Under the pieces are notes generated by a model. The model ran no database searches and was not told where the DNA came from. It worked only from the letters and a program-made list of their open reading frames with translations. Positions 57,698 to 64,000 of a DNA stretch of 64,000 nucleotides are shown here, piece after piece. The number at the start of each line of letters is the position of its first letter. Within the stretch, counting starts at the first letter, position 1. The position numbers were made by a program, and so were the translations under genes. The DNA lies in assembly GCF_001431425.1 (NCBI RefSeq), contig NZ_LDJG01000002.1, forward strand, positions 124,001-188,000, written 5' to 3'. The stretch is from Stenotrophomonas nitritireducens. GTDB taxonomy: Bacteria; Pseudomonadota; Gammaproteobacteria; Xanthomonadales; Xanthomonadaceae.

Positions 57698-57837
57698 GGC
57701 GGCCGCTGTCGTGGGGTGGGCGTGCATGGTAGTCGCTGCGGGTCCGGATCCCGCATCCGGGTGGATCGGGCCGGCAGCCGCAATCTTCCGCTTTTGCGGC
57801 ATCCGGTGCCGACTGGTCCGGTCGTGGGTGCGCCGGC

Positions 57838-58455
57838 TCAGCCGGCCAGCGCGTCGGCCACCCGCGCGCGCAATACCGGCAGCAGATCGTGTTCGAACCA
57901 CGGGTTGCGGCTGAGCCACAGCCGGTTTCGCGGGCTGGGGTGGGGCAGCGGCAGCACGCCGCGCTGCAGGTGCTGTCGCCAGCCCTGCACGGTCTCGGTG
58001 AGCGTGCGTCCGCGGCGGTCGCCGAGCAGGCCGGCCTGCGCGTACTGGCCGATCGCCAGCGTCAGGCGCAGCTGCTCCAGCCGTGGCAGCAACCGCGGAT
58101 GCCAGGTGGGGGCGCATTCGGGCCGCGGCGGCAGGTCGCCGTTCCTGCCGGTGCCCGGAAAGCAGAAGCCCATCGGCACGATGGCGACCCTGGCCGCGTC
58201 GTAGAACACCGCCCGGTCGATCCCCAGCCAGCCGCGCAGGCGCTCGCCGCTGGGGTCGTTGAAGGGAATGCCGGTCTCGTGCACCTTGCGCCCGGGCGCC
58301 TGGCTGACGATCAACAGGCGCGCCCGTGGCGAAGCCTGCAGCACCGGACGACAGCCCAGGGGGAGGTGGGTTTCGCACAGGCGGCAGGCGCGGACGCGCG
58401 TCATCAGGGCATCGAACGTTGCGCTCACGGTTGCTCCATCCTCGGCCGTTGCCAT
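57838..58455 (-). CDS. Uracil-DNA glycosylase superfamily protein
   Basis: 205 residues. Motif 1 is [37 protein letters not shown] follows, then [20 protein letters not shown] with [13 protein letters not shown], and the His motif [20 protein letters not shown]. This matches the family-4/5-like UDG fold but belongs to a subgroup whose glycosylase activity is not established. C-x-x-C in [11 protein letters not shown] and the Cys in PECAPTWH could bind an Fe-S cluster. An internal ATG (MTRVRACRL) is a possible later start. The gene sits antisense just upstream of oleB, with only 82 bases between their starts for divergent promoters. Confidence 0.88.
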   Translation of the reverse strand: MATAEDGATVSATFDALMTRVRACRLCETHLPLGCRPVLQASPRARLLIVSQAPGRKVHETGIPFNDPSGERLRGWLGIDRAVFYDAARVAIVPMGFCFPGTGRNGDLPPRPECAPTWHPRLLPRLEQLRLTLAIGQYAQAGLLGDRRGRTLTETVQGWRQHLQRGVLPLPHPSPRNRLWLSRNPWFEHDLLPVLRARVADALAG

Positions 58456-58537
58456 TGTGCCGCCATCGGCCGCAGGAGGGCCGGCAGGCGCATTGGCCTA
58501 CAATGCGCGCCCAGTCCGCGATTGCGTGAAACCGCCG

Positions 58538-59428
58538 ATGCAGTTCCCCGGTTACCCCGCCACCACCCACCGTTTCGAGGTCCGCCCGGGCCTGTCGATG
58601 AACTACATCGACGCAGGCCCGCGCGATGGCGAGGTGATCGTCATGCTGCACGGCAATCCGTCGTGGAGCTACCTGTGGCGGCACCTGGTCAACGGCCTGG
58701 ACGACAAATACCGCTGCATCGTGCCGGACCACATCGGCATGGGCCTGTCCGACAAGCCGGACGACAGCCGCTACGACTACACCCTGCAGTCGCGCGTGGA
58801 CGACGTCGCCGCGCTGCTCGACCACCTCGGCATCACCGGGCCGATCACGCTCGCCGTGCACGACTGGGGCGGCATGATCGGTTTCGGCTGGGCGCTGGCG
58901 CACAACGCGCAGGTCAGGCGCCTGGTCATCACCAACACCGCCTCCTTCCCGCTGCCGGCGGAAAAGCCGATGCCGTGGCAGATCGCCATGGGCCGGCACT
59001 GGAAGCCGGGCGAGTGGTTCATCCGCACCTTCAACGCGTTCTCGGCAGGCGCCTCGTGGCTGGGCGTGAGCCGGCGCATGCCGGCCGACGTGCGCCGCGC
59101 CTACGTGGCGCCGTACGACAGCTGGGACAACCGCATCTCCACCATCCGCTTCATGCAGGACATCCCGCTGTCGCCGGCCGACCGGGCCTGGCCGCTGCTG
59201 GAGCGCGCCGCCGCGGCGCTGCCTTCCTTCGCCGACCGCCCGGCGTTCATCGCCTGGGGCCTGCGCGACATCTGCTTCGACCACCATTTCCTGGCCGGCT
59301 TCCGCAGGGCGCTGCCGCAGGCCGAGGTCATGGCCTTCGAGGACGCCAACCACTACGTGCTGGAAGACAAGCACGAGGTAATCGTGCCGGCGGTACGGGC
59401 GTTCCTGGAACGCAATCCGATCGGCTGA
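58538..59428 (+). CDS. oleB: OleB, beta-lactone decarboxylase (alpha/beta hydrolase)
   Basis: 296 residues from ATG 58538. OleB decarboxylates the beta-lactone made by OleC to give the cis-olefin. It has the haloalkane-dehalogenase-like fold: [18 protein letters not shown] (oxyanion hole), [12 protein letters not shown], nucleophile D109 in [15 protein letters not shown], acid near D244 in [13 protein letters not shown] and catalytic H272 in [11 protein letters not shown]. These are the positions that set OleB apart from dehalogenases. The long upstream frame is a shadow of the UDG gene. A REP-like inverted repeat follows 22 bases after the stop and may end the transcript. Confidence 0.95.
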   Translation: MQFPGYPATTHRFEVRPGLSMNYIDAGPRDGEVIVMLHGNPSWSYLWRHLVNGLDDKYRCIVPDHIGMGLSDKPDDSRYDYTLQSRVDDVAALLDHLGITGPITLAVHDWGGMIGFGWALAHNAQVRRLVITNTASFPLPAEKPMPWQIAMGRHWKPGEWFIRTFNAFSAGASWLGVSRRMPADVRRAYVAPYDSWDNRISTIRFMQDIPLSPADRAWPLLERAAAALPSFADRPAFIAWGLRDICFDHHFLAGFRRALPQAEVMAFEDANHYVLEDKHEVIVPAVRAFLERNPIG

Positions 59429-59450
59429 GCCCCGGCGTGCCCCTGCTTCC

Positions 59451-59520
59451 GTAGGAGCGACTTCAGTCGCGATGGGGTCTTGCCGGCAAAGCCCTTTCGC
59501 AACTGAAGTCGCTCCTGCAG
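59451..59520. repeat. Long inverted repeat (REP/BIME-type) after oleB
   Basis: GTAGGAGCGACTTCAGTCGC (from 59451) and AACTGAAGTCGCTCCTGCAG (to 59520) form 15-bp arms (59453-59467 with 59502-59516) around a 34-base loop, itself holding the palindrome TTGCCGGCAA (59480-59489). The same arm sequence is a known dispersed repeat of Xanthomonadaceae and Pseudomonas. It may serve as the oleB terminator. Confidence 0.82.
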
Positions 59521-59671
59521 TGCGGGAGGCTTGGCGCCCTGTGCGACCGGCGAAGAGCTCCGCTTGAATCAAGGGCGCGCGCGCCGACAGGCGCGGAGGG
59601 ATGGGGAGGACGATGAGCCGAGGCCCACGATCTACGCGGTGGCCGTGGGGCGGCGCAGCGCGGATTCGCGC

Positions 59672-60103
59672 TTACGCCGCGACAGGCGTGTTCGGTGGCG
59701 ACGAAGGGCTGTTGCCGTTGTCGTCCGGGTGGTCGCCGTCGTTGTCCGCTTCGTCGCGCCAGCGCCAGTCAGCCAGGGTGAGCGGCGCCATGCCGTGGGC
59801 GATGCGCGCACGGTCGCACTGCGAACTGGCCTTGCCGTATTCCCATGATGCATCCACCTCGCGGCACACGCTGGGCCGGTTGGGGTGGATGCTGCAGCGC
59901 GAATACACGCCGATCTCCGAATCCAGCGCCACGCAGCGGATCGGGTCCGAATAGGTGCCGCGCATGCACAGGCGGTGCGCATCCAGGCGCTCGGTCAGTT
60001 CGTGCGGCACGCCACCCTCGGTGAACTCGTCCGATTCCATCCAGTGGAAGGCGACGCGGTACTGGGTGCAGCAGGCGCCGCAGGTGAGGCAGGGATGGAG
60101 CAT
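59672..60103 (-). CDS. YkgJ-family cysteine-cluster protein
   Basis: 143 residues from ATG 60103; the frame extends upstream without similarity. LHPCLTCGACCTQYRVAFHW gives CxxCGxCC, and later cysteines in HRLCMRG, PIRCVALD, YSRCSIH and PSVCREVD complete the eight-Cys pattern that binds zinc or an Fe-S cluster in the YkgJ family. The tail after residue 115 (RWRDEADNDGDHPDDNGNSP) is acidic, disordered and probably species-specific. Function of YkgJ proteins is unknown. It lies antisense between oleB and oleC, about 100 bases from the oleC start. Confidence 0.9.
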   Translation of the reverse strand: MLHPCLTCGACCTQYRVAFHWMESDEFTEGGVPHELTERLDAHRLCMRGTYSDPIRCVALDSEIGVYSRCSIHPNRPSVCREVDASWEYGKASSQCDRARIAHGMAPLTLADWRWRDEADNDGDHPDDNGNSPSSPPNTPVAA

Positions 60104-60204
60104 GGCGGCCGGCCTTCGCGCGGCTGATATGGGCGGGGAGGCGGAAAATTTTCCACGCGCCGGGGCCGCGCGCAAGAATTTTCTTCAGCGGCGACAATAG
60201 GAAG

Positions 60205-61845
60205 ATGAACGAACCGTGCAACATCGCCGCGCGCCTGCCCGAGCTGGCGCGCGAACGGCCCGACCAGGTCGCCATCCGCTGCCCGGGCCGGCCCGGCGCC
60301 GGCGGCATGGCCGCCTACGACGTAACCCTGGACTACTGCAGCCTGGACGCGCGCAGCGACGCCATCGCCGCCGGCCTGTCCGCCCACGGCATCGGCCGCG
60401 GCGTGCGCACGGTGGTGATGGTGCGTCCGGGGCCGGAGTTCTTCCTGCTGATGTTCGCCCTGTTCAAGAGCGGCGCGGTGCCGGTGCTGGTCGATCCGGG
60501 CATCGACAGGCGCGCGCTGCGCCGGTGCCTGGACGAAGCGCAGCCGCAGGCCTTCATCGGCATCGGGCTGGCGCATGTGGCGCGGCTGCTGCTGGGCTGG
60601 GCGAAGTCGGCCAGGCGGCTGGTCACCGTCGGCACCCGCTGGGGCTGGGGCGGCACCACCCTGGCGAAGATCGAGGCGGCCGGTGCCGGCGCCGGCAGCC
60701 AGCTGGCCGATACCGCACCCGACGACGTGGCCGCGATCCTGTTCACCAGCGGCTCCACCGGCGTGCCCAAGGGCGTGGTCTATCGCCACCGCCATTTCGT
60801 CGGCCAGGTCGAGCTGCTGCGCAACGCCTTCGGCATGGAGGCCGGCGGCGTGGACCTGCCGACCTTCCCGCCGTTCGCGCTGTTCGACCCCGCGCTGGGC
60901 CTGACCTCGGTGATCCCGGACATGGACCCGACCCGGCCCGGCAGCGCCGACCCGCGCCGGCTGCACGATGCCATCGCCCGCTTCGGCGTGACCCAGCTGT
61001 TCGGCTCGCCGGCACTGATGCGGGTGCTGGCCGAGCACGGCCAGCCGCTGCCGACGGTAACGCGCGCGACCTCAGCCGGCGCACCTGTGCCGCCGCAGGT
61101 GGTGGCGAAGATCCGCGAGCTGCTGCCCGCACACGCGCAGTTCTGGACGCCGTACGGCGCCACCGAATGCCTGCCGGTGGCGGTGATCGAAGGCCGCGAG
61201 CTGGAGGACACCCGCGAGGCGACCGAGGCCGGCGCCGGCACCTGCGTCGGCCGCGTGGTGGCGCCGAACGTGGTGCGCATCATCGCCATCGACGATGCGC
61301 CGATCCCCGACTGGAGCGGCGCGCGCGAACTGCCCGCCGGCATCGTCGGCGAGATCACCGTGGCCGGCCCCACCGCCACCGACAGCTACTACAACCGCCC
61401 GCAGGCCACCGCGGCGGCCAAGATCCGCGAAACCCTGGCCGATGGCGGGCAGCGCATCGTGCACCGCATGGGCGACGTCGGCTGGTTCGACGACCAGGGC
61501 CGGCTGTGGTTCTGCGGGCGCAAGACCCAGCGCGTGGAAACCGCCGCCGGGCCGCTGTACACCGAGCAGGCCGAGCCGGTGTTCAATACCGTGCCCGGCG
61601 TGCGCCGCACCGCGCTGGTCGGCGTGGGTGAGTTCGGCAGGCAGTTGCCGGTGCTGTGCTACGAGCTGCTGCCCGGCGCCGATGCGGCGACGGTCGAGCC
61701 GCAGCTGCGCGCGCTGGCCGCGCGCCATCCGCACCTGGCCGGTATCTGCCACTACTTGCGCCATCCCGCTTTCCCGGTCGATATCCGCCACAACGCCAAG
61801 ATCGGCCGCGAGAAACTTGCCGCCTGGGCCACGGGCTTGGTGTGA
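60205..61845 (+). CDS. oleC: OleC, beta-lactone synthetase (AMP-binding family)
   Basis: 546 residues. OleC uses ATP to close a 2-alkyl-3-hydroxy acid into a beta-lactone, by adenylation without CoA. ANL motifs: P-loop AAILFTSGSTGVPKGVVYRH, FWTPYGATECLPVAVIEG (A5) and MGDVGWFDDQGRLWFCGRKT (A7/A8 hinge), with the late lysine in DIRHNAKIGREKLAAW. DYCSLDARSDAIAAGLSAHG and LVDPGIDRRALRRCLDEAQP are typical of OleC. X. campestris OleC has about 550 residues. It starts at ATG 60205 after GGAAG. A MITE-like inverted repeat begins 4 bases after its stop and may end the message before the DUF559 gene. Confidence 0.96.
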   Translation: MNEPCNIAARLPELARERPDQVAIRCPGRPGAGGMAAYDVTLDYCSLDARSDAIAAGLSAHGIGRGVRTVVMVRPGPEFFLLMFALFKSGAVPVLVDPGIDRRALRRCLDEAQPQAFIGIGLAHVARLLLGWAKSARRLVTVGTRWGWGGTTLAKIEAAGAGAGSQLADTAPDDVAAILFTSGSTGVPKGVVYRHRHFVGQVELLRNAFGMEAGGVDLPTFPPFALFDPALGLTSVIPDMDPTRPGSADPRRLHDAIARFGVTQLFGSPALMRVLAEHGQPLPTVTRATSAGAPVPPQVVAKIRELLPAHAQFWTPYGATECLPVAVIEGRELEDTREATEAGAGTCVGRVVAPNVVRIIAIDDAPIPDWSGARELPAGIVGEITVAGPTATDSYYNRPQATAAAKIRETLADGGQRIVHRMGDVGWFDDQGRLWFCGRKTQRVETAAGPLYTEQAEPVFNTVPGVRRTALVGVGEFGRQLPVLCYELLPGADAATVEPQLRALAARHPHLAGICHYLRHPAFPVDIRHNAKIGREKLAAWATGLV

Positions 61846-61848
61846 GGT

Positions 61849-61983
61849 AAAGCTAGCTCTCCCCAACCCTCCCCCATGCGCTGCGCGCAGAGGAGGGGAT
61901 AGGGGCAGTTTGCCGTGTGCTGTCGGATTTGCCCCCTCCCTTTCGCCGCAGGCGAAGGGGAGGGTTGGGGAGGGGTAGCTTTT
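61849..61983. repeat. MITE-like inverted repeat, left of the DUF559 gene
   Basis: The element begins AAAGCTAGCTCTCCCCAACC and ends GGTTGGGGAGGGGTAGCTTT, so its ends are inverted copies: AAAGCTA / TAGCTTT and CTCCCCAACCCTCC / GGAGGGTTGGGGAG. Inside are a second pair of G/C-rich arms and TTTCGCCGCAGGCGAA. It starts 4 bases after the oleC stop. The sub-segment 61932-61975 recurs inverted at 62357-62400 with about 42 of 44 bases the same. Confidence 0.8.
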
Positions 61984-62013
61984 GCACCTGCTTTCCAATG
62001 GACTAAGACAAGC

Positions 62014-62403
62014 ATGGACATGCTCCGTCGCCGCGCACGCCACTTGCGCAACAACGCGACCGATGCTGAACGCCACCTCTGGCTATTCCTTCGCAAGCGA
62101 AACCTTGCCGGCCATCGTTTCCGCCGGCAGATGCCACTGGCCGGCTATATCGCCGACTTCGTCTGTCCTGCGCTGAAACTCATCGTCGAACTGGACGGCG
62201 GGCAGTATCTCGAGCAGGCCGACTACGACGCGCAGCGCACTGAAGTGCTAGAGGCTCTCGGCTACCGGGTGCTGCGCTACTGGAACGACGATGTGCTGGT
62301 GAGGACGGGGGACGTCTTGGAGGATATCCTGCGCGCTGTTTCGCAGAACAACGGCACCCCTCCCCAGCCCTCTCCTTCGCCTGCGGCGAAAGGGAGGGGG
62401 TAA
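62014..62403 (+). CDS. DUF559 endonuclease-like protein (Vsr-related)
   Basis: 129 residues from ATG 62014. [20 protein letters not shown] and [20 protein letters not shown], then [20 protein letters not shown] and [20 protein letters not shown], match DUF559, a PD-(D/E)xK-type nuclease family related to the very-short-patch repair enzyme Vsr. D in ADF, E in VELDG and Q in GGQY are the likely metal-site residues. The final 14 or so residues ([15 protein letters not shown]) and the stop codon are encoded by the right-hand repeat, so the C-terminus is derived from that element. It sits between oleC and oleD, flanked by two related inverted repeats, which suggests a small mobile unit. Confidence 0.88.
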   Translation: MDMLRRRARHLRNNATDAERHLWLFLRKRNLAGHRFRRQMPLAGYIADFVCPALKLIVELDGGQYLEQADYDAQRTEVLEALGYRVLRYWNDDVLVRTGDVLEDILRAVSQNNGTPPQPSPSPAAKGRG

Positions 62404-62461
62404 AAGCCGCAGCATCGTGCATCCTTCATCTTGCCGCAGGCGAAGGGAAGGGCTGGGGAGG
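62357..62461. repeat. MITE-like inverted repeat, right of the DUF559 gene
   Basis: Arms CCTCCCCAGCCCT (62359-62371) followed by CCTTCGCCTGCGGC, and the inverted copy GCCGCAGGCGAAGG followed by AGGGCTGGGGAGG ending at 62461. The arms are about 31 bp and nearly perfect. The first 44 bases match the left element (61932-61975) in inverted orientation. The element carries the last DUF559 codons and ends 30 bases before oleD. Confidence 0.8.
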
Positions 62462-62491
62462 CGGAGCCCTCCAACAGGGACATCCGGAAGA

Positions 62492-63490
62492 ATGAAAATC
62501 CTCGTCACCGGTGGCGGCGGTTTCCTCGGGCAGGCGCTCTGCCGCGGCCTGGTCGAGCGCGGGCATGAGGTGCTCAGTTTCAATCGTGGCCATTACCCGG
62601 CGCTGGCCGAGCTGGGCGTGGGCCAGATCCGCGGCGACCTGGCCGACGCCAATGCCGTGCGCCATGCCGCCGCGGGCGTCGATGCGGTATTCCACAATGC
62701 CGCCAAGGCCGGCGCGTGGGGCAGCTACGACAGCTATTTCCAGGCCAACGTGGTGGGCACGCGCAACGTGCTCGACGCCTGCCGCGCGCACGGCATCGGC
62801 CGGCTGGTCTACACCTCCACGCCCAGCGTGACCCATCGCGCCACCCATCCGGTGGAAGGGCTGGGTGCGGACGAAGTGCCTTACGGCGAGGATTTCCAGG
62901 CGCCGTATGCGGCCACCAAGGCCATCGCCGAGCGCGAGGTGCTGGCCGCCAACGGCCCGGAACTGGCCACCGTGGCGCTGCGCCCGCGGCTGATCTGGGG
63001 CCCGGGCGACAACCAGCTGGTACCGCGCCTGGCCGAGCGCGCCCGTGCCGGGCGCCTGCGCTTCGTCGGCGACGGGCTGAACAAGGTGGACACGACCTAC
63101 ATCGACAATGCCGCGCAGGCGCACTTCGATGCCTTCGACCACCTGGTGGCGGGCGCGGCCTGCGCCGGCAGGGCCTACTTCATCTCCAACGGCGAGCCGC
63201 TGCCGATGCGCGAGCTGCTCAACAAGCTGCTCGCGGCGATGGGCGCGCCGGCGGTGGAGAAGTCGATCTCCTTCAAGGCCGCGTATCGTATCGGCGCGGT
63301 GTGCGAGAGGCTGTGGCCGCTGCTGCGGCTGCGCGGCGAGCCGCCGATGACGCGCTTCCTCGCCGAACAGCTGTGCACGCCGCACTGGTATTCGATGGAG
63401 CCTGCGCGGCGCGACTTCGGCTATGTGCCGAAGGTGTCGATCGAGGAAGGGTTGCGCCGGCTTCGCGACAGCGCGCGCGCAGGAGGTTGA
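62492..63490 (+). CDS. oleD: OleD, NADPH-dependent 2-alkyl-3-ketoalkanoate reductase
   Basis: 332 residues from ATG 62492, after CGGAAG. OleD reduces the OleA product to the 2-alkyl-3-hydroxy acid that OleC then cyclises. Extended SDR of the 3-beta-HSD type: [20 protein letters not shown] (dinucleotide site), [35 protein letters not shown] with the catalytic Ser/Thr, and [18 protein letters not shown] with Yxx[19 protein letters not shown] and [20 protein letters not shown] are usual for OleD. The frame extends 25 codons upstream through the repeat, which is chance. It completes the ole set; OleB, OleC and OleD are known to form a large complex in X. campestris. Confidence 0.95.
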   Translation: MKILVTGGGGFLGQALCRGLVERGHEVLSFNRGHYPALAELGVGQIRGDLADANAVRHAAAGVDAVFHNAAKAGAWGSYDSYFQANVVGTRNVLDACRAHGIGRLVYTSTPSVTHRATHPVEGLGADEVPYGEDFQAPYAATKAIAEREVLAANGPELATVALRPRLIWGPGDNQLVPRLAERARAGRLRFVGDGLNKVDTTYIDNAAQAHFDAFDHLVAGAACAGRAYFISNGEPLPMRELLNKLLAAMGAPAVEKSISFKAAYRIGAVCERLWPLLRLRGEPPMTRFLAEQLCTPHWYSMEPARRDFGYVPKVSIEEGLRRLRDSARAGG

Positions 63491-63592
63491 GCCGGTTCCG
63501 GCGAACGGCCTGTTCACGGTTCATCACCGTGCCGTGATGCGCGGCTTGGCACAGTTCGGCCACGCCCACGCGTCTTCATCGAGGAGGCCGAC

Positions 63593-63748
63593 ATGCTGCA
63601 CTACGCCATCGTGTTCTTCGTCATCGCCATCATCGCCGCGCTGCTGGGGTTCAGCGGCATCGCCGGCGCGGCGAGCAACATCGCCTGGATCCTGTTCGTC
63701 GTGTTCCTGATCCTGGCGGTGATCTCCCTGTTCCGCAGGAAGGGATGA
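63593..63748 (+). CDS. DUF1328 (YtjA) small membrane protein
   Basis: 51 residues: [51 protein letters not shown]. Two helices joined by the invariant [20 protein letters not shown] motif define DUF1328/YtjA. GAGGAGG lies 5 bases before the ATG at 63593. The family is widespread in proteobacteria, often induced by stress, with unknown function. It has no evident tie to the ole genes and has about 100 bases of its own upstream region. A GC-rich hairpin separates it from the convergent acetyltransferase gene. Confidence 0.92.
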   Translation: MLHYAIVFFVIAIIAALLGFSGIAGAASNIAWILFVVFLILAVISLFRRKG

Positions 63749-63754
63749 ATCGGG

Positions 63755-63786
63755 CCCGCCGCCGGCCGCTGCCGGCCGGCGGTGGG
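63755..63786. terminator. GC-rich hairpin between convergent genes
   Basis: CCGCCGGCCG (63759-63768) and CGGCCGGCGG (63773-63782) pair perfectly with a tetraloop; CCCG/TGGG pairs extend the stem outward to 63755-63786. No T run on either strand. It spans the 39 bases between the DUF1328 stop and the acetyltransferase stop. Confidence 0.55.
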
Positions 63787-63787
63787 T

Positions 63788-64000
63788 TCAGGCGCGCAGC
63801 ACCCGCTCGAAGTAGGTGACGGTCTTGCCGCCCGGCAGGCGCGCCTGGCCGATCGGCGCGAAGCCCAGTCCACGATGGAACGCCAGCGACGCCGGATTGG
63901 GCGGTTCGGCGTTGATCTCGCACACCAGCCGCTGCTGGCCGTGGACCCGCGCGTATTCGATCAGCGAGTCGTACAGGCGCCGCGCAAGGCCGCGGCCGCG
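63788..64000 (-). CDS. GNAT-family N-acetyltransferase (N-terminus beyond window edge)
   Basis: The last 70 residues before the TGA are visible. RGRGLARRLYDSLIEYARVH is the acetyl-CoA pyrophosphate loop (R-x-x-G-x-A) and helix; GQQRLVCEINAEPPNPASLA, then FHRGLGFAPIGQARLPGGKT, is the second half of the GNAT fold, with the FHRxxGF motif, ending VTYFERVLRA. The NPASLAFHRGLGF pattern and the length of the C-terminus fit small free-standing acetyltransferases. The substrate cannot be read from this part. Confidence 0.88.
   Translation of the reverse strand, partial: RGRGLARRLYDSLIEYARVHGQQRLVCEINAEPPNPASLAFHRGLGFAPIGQARLPGGKTVTYFERVLRA

Noticed and set aside
61915-62403. Longer DUF559 start at 61915
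   Set aside because: The extra 33 residues are translated from the left repeat and lie before the first conserved residue. ATG 62014 begins the domain.

Overview
The window is high-GC DNA, dense with genes, from a gammaproteobacterium of the Xanthomonadaceae/Lysobacteraceae (Stenotrophomonas, Pseudoxanthomonas, Lysobacter or Luteimonas type). The evidence is protein-level: an oleA-oleB-oleC-oleD set of the Xanthomonas kind, a 741-residue dipeptidyl peptidase whose catalytic residues fall at S. maltophilia DPP IV numbering, an ECF43-type sigma factor paired with a membrane Ser/Thr kinase, and family-typical REP-like palindromes. No rRNA, tRNA, CRISPR array, integrase or transposase was seen. 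Most of it reads as core chromosome. The exception is about 26.6-31.0 kb, a less GC-rich stretch with decayed RHS/YD-repeat genes.

Layout. 0-2.3 kb: sigma factor and kinase (kinase cut by the left edge). 2.5-3.3 kb: tatD. 3.3-10.9 kb: an OmpR-type two-component system divergent from a CzcCBA-type heavy-metal RND efflux operon, with an 11-bp-periodic operator candidate between them. 10.9-14.9 kb: a minus-strand operon (YadG/YadH-like ABC exporter, ketopantoate reductase, atypical SDR) followed by a frameshifted lipoprotein. 15-17 kb: ferredoxin-NADP reductase and a membrane diguanylate cyclase. 17.1-21.7 kb: a likely six-gene unit (two membrane proteins, XRE regulator, secreted S33-type hydrolase, NatAB-like exporter) closed by a strong terminator. 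21.7-24 kb: an isochorismatase-RidA fusion divergent from a LysR regulator. 24-26.6 kb: TonB-like lipoprotein, UPF0114 protein and a YfcG-type GST. 26.6-31.4 kb: RHS remnants and DUF3149. 31.4-35.6 kb: two secreted peptidases. 36-44.9 kb: housekeeping genes (hemB, aroE, dinG) mixed with small membrane proteins and REP-like repeats. 45-50 kb: amino-acid permease, gcdH, RIO-like kinase and CoA-transferase, which fit lysine/glutarate breakdown. 50-55.4 kb: trmL, secreted proteins and an M16 peptidase. 55.7-63.5 kb: the ole cluster for long-chain olefin synthesis, with unrelated minus-strand genes and a repeat-flanked DUF559 gene interleaved. The right edge cuts a GNAT acetyltransferase.

How genes work together. 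OleA condenses two acyl-CoAs head to head, OleD reduces the beta-keto acid, OleC closes the beta-lactone and OleB decarboxylates it to the olefin. The two-component system probably senses a periplasmic metal and activates czcCBA through the 11-bp direct repeats. The kinase probably phosphorylates its sigma factor in place of an anti-sigma switch. GcdH and the CoA-transferase together can channel glutarate through glutaryl-CoA to crotonyl-CoA.

The items most worth a second look are the RutB/RutC-like fusion, the repeat-bounded DUF559 gene, the operator candidates at 5.3 and 17.1 kb, the stop codon inside the RHS signal peptide, and a secreted protein with three VRP motifs.
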